Of a DNA stretch of 64,000 nucleotides, positions 21,089 through 32,408 are shown piece after piece. Position 1 is the first letter of the stretch; each line of letters starts with the position of its first letter. Source of the DNA: Glycine soja (Eukaryota > Streptophyta > Magnoliopsida > Fabales > Fabaceae); assembly GCF_004193775.1 (NCBI RefSeq), contig NC_041002.1, positions 40,462,038 to 40,526,037 of the forward strand, given 5' to 3'. The translations under genes and the position numbers were made by a program. The notes beneath the pieces were generated by a model. That model saw nothing but the letters and a program-made list of their open reading frames with translations. It searched no databases and was not told the origin of the DNA.

Positions 21089-24000
21089 TTGAACCAAGCT
21101 CAGTCCCAAAATTCTGACAAATTTCCTTCACAAACTGTGCAGAATCCGAAAAATGTGAGTGCCATCACCTTGAGGTCTGGCAACCAAATTCAAGTGCCTC
21201 CACCAGTAGCAGCACCTACACCTGAACCTGTCAAGCTTCATTCTACACCTGAAAAAGAGGATGAGATAGATGCACAAAAGAGAAAGCTTCCTAACAAAAA
21301 ATTTCATGCAAGTGGACCTTCTTCTAGTAATTATGACTTATCGCAGCCGCCTATCCCTCTTCCATTCCCACCTAGAGCAATTCCAAACAAAAAAATGGAA
21401 GTAGCAGAAAAGGAGATCTTGGAGACCTTCAGGAAAGTAGAGGTGAACATACCTCTGCTAGATGCCATCAAGCAGATTCCAAGATATGTCAAGTTTCTAA
21501 AGGAGCTGTGCACCCACAAAAGGAAGCTCAAAGGCAATGAAAGGATTAGCATGGGCATAAATGTGTCAACATTGATAGGTAAATTTGTTCCTCACATTCC
21601 TGAGAAATGTAAAGACCCAGGTACTTTCTGTATACCTTGCATTATTGGGAACAATAAATTTGAGAATGCCATGCTAGATCTAGGAGCATCGGTTAGTGTC
21701 ATGCCTTTGTCCATTTTCAATTCTTTATCTCTTGGACCTTTGCAATCTACAGATGTGGTGATTCATTTGGCAAATAGAAGTGTTGCTTACCCCGCAGGTT
21801 TCATAGAGGATGTGCTGGTTCGGGTTAGTGAACTTATTTTTCCTGTTGATTTTTATGTTCTTAATATGGAAGAGGGATTTTCTCATGGTTCAGTTCCAAT
21901 TATTTTAGGCAGGCCATTTATGAAAACAGCCTGAACCAAGATAGATGTTTATGCTGGCACATTGTCTATGGAATTTGGTGATATTGTTGTTCATTTTAAC
22001 ATTCTTGATGCCATGAAACATCCATCTGAGGATCATTCTATTTTTTGTGTTGAGATAATTGATCAGATTGTTGATGACTATATGTTTGATTTTGATTCTG
22101 TTCTTCATGGTAGGAAACATCCATTTTTATCTAATCTGTATACTTATCATTCCTTATGCATTGAATCTGAATCTGAGTTTGAATTTGATCTCGTATCTGA
22201 TTTTTATGCTGAGAATGAATCTGAATTTGAGTCTGGTTCTGATTTTCTGGGTGTTGTACCTCTTGATGTTGATTTTTTAGAGTTAGAATGCACTAACCAT
22301 GTTGCAGGAAGTACATATACTTCTGACTTGCTTTATGAGGTATAGGCTAAGGAACCTTCTTCATCTCCTACCCAGGTTCCTCCCACTGTTCAGCCACAAC
22401 CCACACCAGAGTTGAAGCCCTTACCAGCAACCCTCAAATATGCTTACTTGGAGGACAAGGAAAAATTTCCAGTGATCATCTCTGCCTCCCATGCTGCTGA
22501 GAAAGAGGAGAAGTTGTTGCTAGTTCTCAAGAAGCACAAGAAAGTCATTGGATGGACTTTAGCAAACATTCTTTAGCAGACATTCCTGGTATTAGCCCAT
22601 CTACCTGCATGCATAGGATACTTTTTGAGGATGGAACTAAGCCAGTGAGGCAGCCACAGCGGCGACTCAACCCCGTCATTCTAGATGTGGTGAAAAAGGA
22701 AGTGACCAAGCTCTTACAAGCTGGAATCATCTACCCCGTTTCTGACAGCCAGTGGGTGAGTCTAGTCCAAGTGGTTCCTAAGAAGACAGGCCTCACAGTA
22801 ATTAAGAATGAAAGGAATGAGCTTATCCCCACAAGAGTGCAGAACAGCTGGCGAGTCTGCATTGATTATAGGAGGCTGAACTAGGTAACCAGAAAAGATA
22901 ATTTTCCCCTGCCTTTCATTGATCAAATGCTTGAGCGCTTGGCAGGTAAGTCCCATTACTATTTTCTTGATGGTTTTTCCGGTTATTTACAAATTCATAT
23001 TGCTCTTGAGGATCAAGAAAATACCACATTCACTTGTCCCTTCGGCACTTTTGCCTATAGGAGGATGCCCTTTGGCCTATGCAATGCCCCTGGTACCTTC
23101 CAGTAGTGTATGCTTAGCATTTTTAGTGATTTTTTAGAGAGTTGCATAGAGGTGTTTATGGATGATTTTACTATTTATGGATCCTCTTTTGATGCATGTT
23201 TGGATAGTCTGGATAGAGTTTTTAATAGATGCATTGAAACTAACCTTGCGCTGAATTTTGAAAAATGTCACTTCATGGTAGAACAAGGTATAGTTTTAGG
23301 GCATATCATTTCCAGTAGGGGCATCGAGGTAGACCCTGCAAAAATAGATGTTATTTCACAATTGCCTTACCCCTCTTGCGTGCGAGAGGTTCGTTCTTTT
23401 CTTGGTCATGCAGGGTTTTATAGGCGTTTTATCAAGGATTTTAGCAAAGTGGCCCTTCCACTATCCAATCAGTTGCAAAAGGAGGTGGAGTTTGATTTTG
23501 ATGACCGATGCAAAGAGGCTTTTGATTGCCTCAAGTGTGCGGTGACTACCACCCCTATCATTCAGGCACCTGATTGGACAGCCCTATTTGAGCTAATGTG
23601 TGATGCATCCAATTACACATTGGGGGTTGTCCTTGCTCAAAAGATTGATAAGCTGCCTCGGGTGATCTATTACGCTTCCAGAACTTTGGATGTTGCTCAA
23701 ACAAATTACACTACCACAGAGAACGAGCTATTAGCGATAGTTTTTGCTCTTGAGAAATTTCATTCATATTTACTTGGTACTTGTGTTATTGTTTATACTG
23801 ACCATGCAACTTTGAAGTACATGTTGAAGAAGGCTGAATCAAAGCCTAGATTGATCAGGTGGATGCTTTGACTCCAAGAGTTTGATTTGGAGATCTATGA
23901 TCGGAGCGGTGCACAGAACCTCGTGGCTGACCATCTGAGTAGGATTGAGCGTGTGTCTAAGGACTTACCCATTCGGGATGATTTTCCGGATGACCATTTG

Positions 24001-25332
24001 TACATTCTATATAGTATTTCTGATTCCTTCCCCACTCCCTAGTTTGCTAATATTGTGAATTATTTGGTTGCTTCTGTTTTTCCTCCCTTAGCATCTAAAG
24101 CTCAAACTGATAAAATTAAGAGTGATGCTAAGCATTATATTTGGGATGACCCCTATTTGTGGAAGTTGTGCAGTGACCAAGTTATTAGGAGATGCATTCC
24201 AGACCATGAGATTGATTCGGTCCTGCAATCCTGTCATTCTTCCGCACCAGGTGGCCATCTTGGCATACAGAGGACAGCTCGCAAAGTGCTTGACTGTGAT
24301 TTCTATTGGCCCACCATCTTCAAGGATGCGTGGAAAATCTGTAGTACTTGTGAGCCTTGTCAGAGAGCAGGCGGCTCACTTTCATGGAGACAACAAATGC
24401 CTCAACAACCCATGTTGTTATGTGAGGTGTTTAATGTCTGGGGTATAGATTTTATGGGGCTTTTCCCTGTCTCTTTTGGTTTTGTTTATATTTTCCTTGC
24501 TGTTGATTATGTTTCAAAATGGGTGGAAGCCAAACCCACCAGAACTAACGATGCTAAGGTTGTTGTGGATTTTGTTAGATCTAATCTATTTTGCAGGTTT
24601 GGAGTCCCTAGAGCCAACGTTAGTGATCAAGGCACCCATTTTTGTAATAGATCCATGTATGCCTTGCTAAAAAAGTATGGGGTCGTGCACAAAATTTCCA
24701 CACCTTACCACCCCCAAACTAAAGGGCAGGCTGAGATTTCAAACAGGGAGATAAAAAGGATCTTGGAGAAGATTGTGCAGCCAAACAGAAAGGATTGGAG
24801 CACCAGGATGGATGATGCTCTTTGGTCGCATAGGACTGCCTACAAAACACCTTATCGGGTTGTCTTTGGCAAGGCATGCCATCTTCCTGTAGAGATGGAG
24901 CATAAAGCCTACTGGGCTATAAAGACCTACAATTTCTCTATTGATCAGGCTGGGGAGGAAAGGAAGTTGCAACTAAGTGAGCTAGATGAGATCCATTTAG
25001 AAGCCTATGAGAATTCCAAATTCTACAAGGAGAAGACCAAGAAGTTTCATGACAACTTGATAGCTAAAATGGACTTCGTGGTTGGACAGAAAGTTTTATT
25101 GTATAACTCTAGGCTCAGACTCATGAGTGGTAAGTTGATGTCAAAGTGGATTGGTCCTTTTGTGGTGACTAATGTTTTTCCTTATGGTACAGTTGAGATC
25201 AAAAGTGAATCCACAGATAAGAGCTTCAAGGTCAATGGACATCGACTAAAACCATTCCTCACAAATCCCTCCTTAGTGGATGTAGTGGTGGAGGAGACCC
25301 CCTTACTTCACCTTACTTCTCTTCCGCCATGA
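21089..25332 (+). pseudogene. Athila-like pol remnant (protease, RT, RNase H, integrase)
   Basis: The protease motif is near 21671 (MLDLGASVSVMP). Reverse transcriptase runs about 22590-23240, with WRVCIDYRRLN, FCTCPFGTFAYRRMPFGLC-type sequence and the catalytic FMDDF at 23158. RNase H covers 23590-23880 ([26 protein letters not shown]). The integrase HHCC zinc region ([25 protein letters not shown]) and the DDE core ([34 protein letters not shown]) lie in 24235-24790. The 3' part, 24055-25332, is a clean 425-codon frame. Stops at 21932, 22343, 22882, 23104, 23869 and 24040, plus a 14-bp tandem duplication at 22557-22584, inactivate the rest. Eight of ten stops in gag-pol are TAG and two are TGA. 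Confidence 0.9.
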
Positions 25333-26828
25333 CTTAGGGAGTTTTTTTCTGTCTCCTTCTTTACTTTTATTGCACTTGTCCAATTTTATTGATTGTTTTG
25401 ATTGTTCTTGATCTTGTGATTGTGCTACATTGAGGACAATGTGTTGTTTAAGTGGGGGGGGGGGAGATTGTTCTTTAATTTTGTTGATTTTGTTGGGTAT
25501 TCTAGATTAATTTTGTTGGGTTTTCTAGTTTAATTTTTTTAGGTTTTCTAGGCTAATTTTGTTATGTTTTATGTTTTATGTACAACATTGCATGTTTCTC
25601 TTTGAATTATAGGTTATGTACAGGTAATGGGTAATTGTTTTTGAAATAGGAGTTTCTTGGCATTTTGTGAATTGAAATCCTTGTTTTTCTCTGCATGTCA
25701 AGTTAGTTTTGAAAGTTCAAATTGGAAGTGATAAATTTACCCTTGGTGAGAATTTGAGCCATCATCATCTATTTTATTCGGTGTGTTTTGCCCCATTGAT
25801 TGCTTGCACAATAGCCTTGGCTTGACTCTTGTTGATACTTCTTGCTTCACATGCATGTTGGGAGATGATTTAGGCAGTTTGTTCTTATAAGCCTCTAGCC
25901 AAATGAGCCTACCTTGAATTAATTCCTTTGATAGCACCTTTGAGCCTATGTTCCCCTTTCTATGTTTTGAAGCTCATTACAAGCCTTAAGTGAAAAACCA
26001 TGATCTCACCCTACCCTTAACGAATTTTGGAGCTTTGGAATTGTTTTGGGAATAAGTGTGGGGGGGTATGTTTCATTGGATGATATGTTTTTGTTGGCCA
26101 TGCTTGATGTATATACATATATTGTCTAATTGTTGTTTTATTTTCAAATGCTTTCAATTGCTACTGTTCACGTTAAAAAAAAACAGAAAAAGAATGAAGT
26201 TTAATAAATGAGGTCTTGGTTTGAAGACTTGGATTGGTTTGAGGACTTGGTTGATTTTGTTTTGGGTTTACTTTTTATGCTTAATTTTTAATTTTAGTTT
26301 TGGGGTTTATTACTTTTTCTTAGTTCCCACTTATTCCCCATTGCTCCTCTATTCCTTTGGGTTTTAGCTACTTATCCCATACATTCCTCTACCTTATCCT
26401 TGGTCCCATTACAACCTTAAAAGACCTCTTGATCCTCATGTGCATGTGTTTGTGGTGTAGATGTCAATTTTAGAGTCTTGCCAAGTCTATGTGGTGTTTG
26501 TTTTCATGGGTGCTCTGAGAGTAAACAGTAGCCTAGACACTTGAGAGATAAAGTGCATATCTTATGAGGCTTTATCACTTTTCATTCTTGACCTTATTGA
26601 CTATCTTGCCATGTTTGAGATGCTTGGATGATTTTCATGACTGTCTTGATTCTTTAACTCTCTACGTGTTGGATGTTGCCCATTCCTTTCATTCCTTGAG
26701 ATTCATTAAGAAATATGTAATTGTTTTTGTGTTTGTTTGTTTCTCTTTAAGGTCTCTGGATTTGTCCCTTGCTTTATTTTTTTTTTTAATTTTGCCCAGG
26801 AGTGCAAAAGACTAAGTGTGGGGGGATT
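25333..26828 (+). other. Athila-like 3' untranslated region
   Basis: No envelope-like or other ORF with recognisable features. It contains poly-G runs near 25454 and 26050, and the polypurine tract GTGTGGGGGGAT just before the 3' LTR. Confidence 0.7.
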
Positions 26829-27967
26829 TGATGTGTCATTATTTTCTCCTATTTCTTAACCCTTTTTGTCACCATTTTAATTACTGATTAGCCTTAATTG
26901 TCAAATTAATTATGCAGTTTTATCGTTTGGGCCTACTTGACTAATTTTGTGTTTTTAATTTAATTTCAGGAGAATTATAAGCAATTGGGCTTGAATCCGG
27001 AATTGGGCTTGGACTTGAAGAGAGCAGACAATTTTATTTTATCAAATTTTATCTTATCCAAATTTTATTCCATCCAGATTTTATTTTATCCAAATTTTAT
27101 TCCATCTAGATTTTATTTCGTCCATATTTTATTTCATCCAATCTTATCTTGTCCAGATTTTATTTTATTTCATTTATGGGCTTGGACTTAAAATAGATTT
27201 GTAAGCTTAGGGGTTGAGGACATATATAACAGCACCAGGGTTTTAGTTTAGGAGGTTTTTGGGAGAGGAGAATAATTTGAGGGTTTTGCAATTCCAGTTT
27301 TTATTACTGTTCATGCACATTGTTCACGTAGAATAAAATTTGTTTTCTGCAATTTCATTTCTGCTTCAATCTACAATTTCGTTTTCTGTTGATTAATGGA
27401 AGGCTAAGTCTCCAGCGTTGTTTTCTCTTGAGGATCAAGCACAGATCTCTTTGAGGTTTTGTTATTACTATTGAATACTGATAAGTTTTTTCTCTTCACC
27501 AATTACTCTGTATTTGTTGCTATTAATCCATGCATGCTTAGTGCTTGATTAATTGTCTTTGCGCTTAATTTATGTTCATGCTTAATGATCAGTTTTGTTC
27601 ATGATGAATTGGTGTATGTGTTGCTTAATCACATAATGACAGCCTTATGTTAATTTTCGCTTAGTAATTTAATTTATGGTTGGATTAAGTGGTTGAACTG
27701 GTTAGGGATAAATCCTCGTAACCTAGGATAAGAGACTTGCTTGGGAATCAAGGGGAAACGATAGGTTTTAATTCTGTTATTTTCTAATTAAAATTTGCTT
27801 GTTGTTTAAATTACAAAAACAAATAACCCCCCCCCCCCAATTCGTTACTGTTTTATCACTATCTATTATGAACGTTGGTAGACCATTGCTTGTTGGGAGA
27901 CGACCTAGGATCACTTCCTAGATACTGCATTTTTAATGTTTATTTGATTCGGGTACGGCCTCGATCA
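26829..27967 (+). repeat. 3' LTR of Athila-like element
   Basis: 1139 bp, closely similar to 16621-17756 over its whole length. It is followed by the ACCAC target duplication. Confidence 0.92.
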
Positions 27968-27972
27968 ACCAC

Positions 27973-29872
27973 CTAAGTGCGAGATTTATAATCTTCTAGG
28001 TGTAGTACCTATAGAAACTTGTAACCATAGTTCTTGGAAAATGTTTGGTATAAAGTAGTTGGAAAAGTTGTGAAAAAAAATAGTTAAGAGGTTTAGTGTG
28101 AAACCTTAAGAAGAATGTAAGTAGTTAGTAGGATGTTAATTACCAAGCATGAAAGGGTTTGAGAGTGAGTGTTCTTGTGTAAGGTAGGTGACCTAAAGGA
28201 TTATGGATGATAGTTGTATGATTAGCAAGATAAATCTTAGTTCTCTTTACCTTAATATGGGAAAAGTTTGCGGATGCTTCAAGAAATACCTTAGTACCTA
28301 TTGTGACCTCTATGTGTACCTGGTCATGTCATAATATGATTGATGCCCATGTGTGTTCGTGGAATGTGTGACAGGATCTCCCACCCTGAGTTAGCTCTTG
28401 TTGTGGTTTCGATGATTGGTGTTTAGTATGTTTCCAGTTAAGTTGAATTATGGTATGTATCATAAGGTTGTTATAGACCCTTGGGAATCTTGTTTTGTGC
28501 TAAGAGTTTTGTTATACATTTTAGTTAGATGAAGATGACCCTTAGAGTATGTCACGTAGGTGAAAGATAACTTAAAATCCTTCTTGGGCAAAAGTTGTTT
28601 TGAGATGAGAGGAAACCTAAGATTAAGATGGAATTTCCTTAACTAGTAGTCGAACCAAAAAGTTAATTTAGGATTCCTTGAATTAACCTTAATTCTTGTT
28701 GGAGAGGACTCAAGTAAGTTTGAGTTTTCGAGTGAGATCCCTGTAAGGAGTAAGCCATAAGTTCATAGAGAAGTCAACCACTGTAAATTGTTGAGTGCTA
28801 TCTTAGCTGCGTAGGTCCTTATTGGAGTAGTAAGATATTTGAAATAATTTTTAAGTTTAGAGGACTGCTTGTATGAGGACAAGTAGCGGTCTAAGTTTCC
28901 TTGATAACTCAATATTCATGAAAGGATTTATCGTACGTATGACCTAAAGTTTGTAGCCACGGTTTTCACTTCCACACTTTAGAGGCATTACTGTTAGTTT
29001 GATACGTTGTGAGAACCTTAAGAGTTAAATCTGAGGTAAAAGAGATGGGTAGAATTCTTAACAATCTTGTTGTAAGTTTAGTTTCAATCGTTAGAACTAG
29101 CTTAGTAGTTGGAGCTTGAGTAGGAAACCGACCAGTGTCCTAGTTATAGAGTTAGACATCATAAACTACAGTCGAAACCTCAACTTCAAGTGCAAAGTTA
29201 TAGGGTGACATGAGTATAAAATGTGTGAAGATTACCCTAAGTTGAACAAGTTTATAGAAGTGAGAAGTGGTCTATTTTGCTTATTCGATTAGTACCCAGT
29301 AAGTATCAGGTAGCAAACCTTAGAGTGGAATCGTTGCAATTTCTTGAACCTAAGTGAGAGTTATGAGCTAAGTATACCAAAGTGAGAAAGATCGTGTTGA
29401 AGGAAGAGGCTTAGACCCGAGGGTACGCAAATCATGTATTCTCAATAGCCATTTGTGGACTAGGATTGATAGAACGTGATAGTCTCAAAACTAATTTTTT
29501 TTCCTTGAACTGTCCAATGTTCAAAAAAGAGTTGACCATGTGGTGAGTCGCGTTATCTTGTGTATGTTTGTTTGTTTCATATTGTCATCAGTGTCTCCCA
29601 TGATATTATCCTACTTCAAATAGTATGTCATTCACATTCTATTATTGTTGAGATTTCACTCTCGTGAAAAGACTTAACTTATGAAATACTATCATTGAGT
29701 AAACGATGATCGCTGGATTTAGTTGCTAAGTGCAAGGGAGTCTTATGATCGAAGTCACGAAAAAGCGTTTCAATTGGACATACAGCTTGTTATGGTAAAC
29801 CAGATGTGTAATATCTTTCTCATTCTTTGGGCAAAGTTTCGGGGATGAAACTTCTTTTAAAGGGGGTGAAAT
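27973..29872 (+). other. LARD-like internal region, right part
   Basis: About 1.9 kb without coding motifs. It ends in the polypurine tract AAAGGGGGTGAAAT directly before the 3' LTR at 29873. Confidence 0.6.
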
Positions 29873-32347
29873 TGTAACATCCCATTTTTCGTAAGCTAAT
29901 TTAAAAAAGAATTTCTATTTATAAATAAATAGAGTTTTAGAAAAAATGATGAGATTTTATAAATAAATAAATAAGGAGATATAATTATTAATTAAAATAA
30001 TGATTTGAGAGAAAATAAAAAGGGTATTTTATTTATTTGTTTGATAGGGAATAAAATAGAGTTTGTTTTTACAAAATAATAAATAAATAAATAGAGTAAA
30101 CCTAGCTATAAATAGCGTTAAGTCAGTTTTCACACTAACGGTGCCTCTTCTTTTCCTCATTTTCATTTTTTCCCATTCTCCTCCCCAAAACTCTTTCTTT
30201 TTCCTGCAACCCACCAAACCTGTTTTAGAAAAACAACGATCTCTGACTCATTCATTATTAGATCATCATGAAACTTTAGCACCACGTTTGCAACCCAATT
30301 CCGAGAATTCTCACCGTTGGGAATTGCAAAATCTTGTCGGAGCTAAGAGAAATACTCTTCGCATCGTAGCTTTCTCTTTTCCCGCAAAAACCCAAAACGG
30401 TCTCAGTAAAACTACAATCTAGGTTTTATTAACCGTTGGATTTTCATGAAAATTTGATATGTGGTTGCGATTCAATTCTGCACACCTTCAGCATTGGGAT
30501 TTGTGAGATAATATTCATGGAGAGAGAAAAAGGAATCGCACGAAGACAGTAAAAATGGAGGCTTCAATCCCTTCTCCGTCTCTCTGACGTTTGAGAACTC
30601 TATTGGAGCAGTCAGAAGAAAAACTAGAGGAATCTCAAGGAACCGCTAGTGATGTCGCTATCGCTGTCGGAAGACACGTGAGTCCACTTAGAGGTAAGGG
30701 ATGAGTTATTCACAATTGGGGGTTAGTGAGAACATGTGTAGGGATCCTTAGAGGATTAAATTGGGGTTTTATTTCGGGATGTTTATTAAATTGCAATTTT
30801 TCCTTTATAATTATAAATAAAATATTGATGTTCTGATGAGAATTGCTTGATAAATTATGCTCTTGATATTTGTATATTTTGACCTATGATTTTGATATAA
30901 TTATGTAATATTATTTGAGGGGTTTTAGTCCTCAGGTTGTGATAGTCTTTTGGATAAATTGTTATATTGAGGATATGAAATGATGATTCAAATTATGAGT
31001 ATGTGGTGAATTGAACATGTGATGAATGACGGAATACATGTATATTGAGATGTGTATTGTGTTGTGAGCTATGAATTGTGCAATCACACAACTGTAAGAC
31101 CCCTTAAGGGCGACGAGTATTGTGATGGGATCCATTGTGGGAACCCGACGAGTTTAATCACAAACACGACGAGTTAAAATGATTTTGATAATAATTGAGT
31201 AGTTGTGTGTATTGCATAGTTCATAGGTAAAGTGAATATGATTCATGAGGTGTGATAACATGCTATTTTGATATTATACCATTGTAATTGAGATCGAGTG
31301 TATGTGATAAATTGAGTATGCACGTGATTAAGATGTTGTGTGCATTGAGTTGTAAACTATGGATTGTATAATCACACGACTATAAGACCCTTTAAATGCG
31401 ACGAGTTAATGCTAAGACCCTTAAAGGGCGACGAGTTAAAAATATTTGAGAACAATTGAGGAGTCGTGTGTTTTGTACAGGCCATCGATAGAGTCTGTGT
31501 GCTAAACTGTTTTATGGGTTGGACCTGAATCAGGAAGGGGAGGCCCTGATGGACTCTTCGGAGTGTAGGCCTTGGGAGTCACCCGGTTTGAGTGCTCCTT
31601 TAAGCATATGTTGATCCCATATGGTTGGAGCATTCTCGCAAAACACTGTGACCCTGACTGGTCTCCCTATGATATTACCTAGTGAGAGTGACTTGACTTG
31701 CTAGTGTGTGGTTTGTCTTGTCATGTACTCTTAGGCGCCTGACGAGGTTTTTCACTGACATGGTACCACATTGCATATAGGATTGAGTCTTAGTGTATCT
31801 GCTGCATAACGCTTGTGTATTGTTCTATATTCATTGATTTGATGATATTTTGTTTTGACTATTGAGTATACGAATGTTGTGAAAATGAATGAGACGTGTG
31901 GTGAAATAACGTGAGTTATGCTCAAGCAAATTGTATTTTGTTATATAATATTTATACCTGTATGTTGTCTTATTTTTCTCTATTAGTTAGGAATGTGATA
32001 ACTCACTCTCTGTGTGTTGTTTGTGTTTGGATCCTGTTATGATCTTGAACCTTGTGTTCGGGGGAGCAGATGGCTAGGTGAAGTGCTTTAAGGAACCTTG
32101 TGCTGAAGGACGTCGGGACACAATGCTCTGATAGGATGTAACAGTGGGGCATCAGTTTTATATTAATTGCATGATGTTAGTCTATTTTATTTTATCTCAC
32201 TGATTTAACAAAATATTTTTGTAAATTTTGACGGCCTTATTTTGAGTCGAATATGTTTTAATAAGTTTTAATTGATAATAGTGAAGTGAATGTGAACATT
32301 TTACCTATGTGAATTTGATTACCGATATTTTTATATATTTTATTTAT

Positions 32348-32391
<44 letters not shown>

Positions 32392-32408
32392 GGGTAAAGG
32401 GTGTCACA
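29873..32408 (+). repeat. 3' LTR of LARD-like element
   Basis: TGTAACATCCC...GGTGTCACA, paired with 12940-15379. It retains about 75 bp absent from LTR1 (near 31180-31255) and has an expanded (AT)n tract at about 32360-32388. Confidence 0.88.

Larger units (their letters stand above)
16621..27967 (+). mobile_element. Athila/Calypso-lineage Ty3 (gypsy) retrotransposon without an envelope ORF
   Basis: The LTRs are 16621-17756 and 26829-27967 (TGATGTGTCA...ATCA) with target duplication ACCAC on both sides (16616-16620 and 27968-27972). The primer-binding site TGGCGCCGTTGTCGGGGA (tRNA-Asp type) follows LTR1. Domain order is gag, protease, reverse transcriptase, RNase H, integrase, i.e. Ty3. The pol motifs and tRNA-Asp site match the Athila/Calypso lineage. 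Between integrase and the 3' LTR lie about 1.5 kb with no envelope-like ORF, which resembles the soybean Diaspora group. The coding region is inactivated by ten in-frame stops, a 14-bp duplication and a gag deletion. A solo LTR interrupts the leader at 17928-19099. Confidence 0.9.
12940..32408 (+). mobile_element. Large non-coding LTR retrotransposon (LARD-like), interrupted by an Athila-like element
   Basis: The LTRs are 12940-15379 and 29873-32408, with termini TGATACATCCC or TGTAACATCCC and GGTGTCACA. The 5-bp target duplication is CCCTC (12935-12939 and 32409-32413). A primer-binding site matching initiator tRNA-Met follows LTR1, and a purine tract precedes LTR2. Once the nested element 16621-27967 is removed, the internal region is about 3.1 kb (15380-16620 plus 27973-29872) and has no gag, protease, reverse transcriptase or integrase motif. 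LTRs over 2 kb with a non-coding interior fit the LARD class, mobilised in trans by a relative. The 19.5-kb span comes from nesting, not from its own length. Confidence 0.85.

Noticed and set aside
25333..26828. Envelope-like ORF after Athila-like pol
   Set aside because: No open frame longer than about 83 codons and no transmembrane-protein layout; treated as untranslated.
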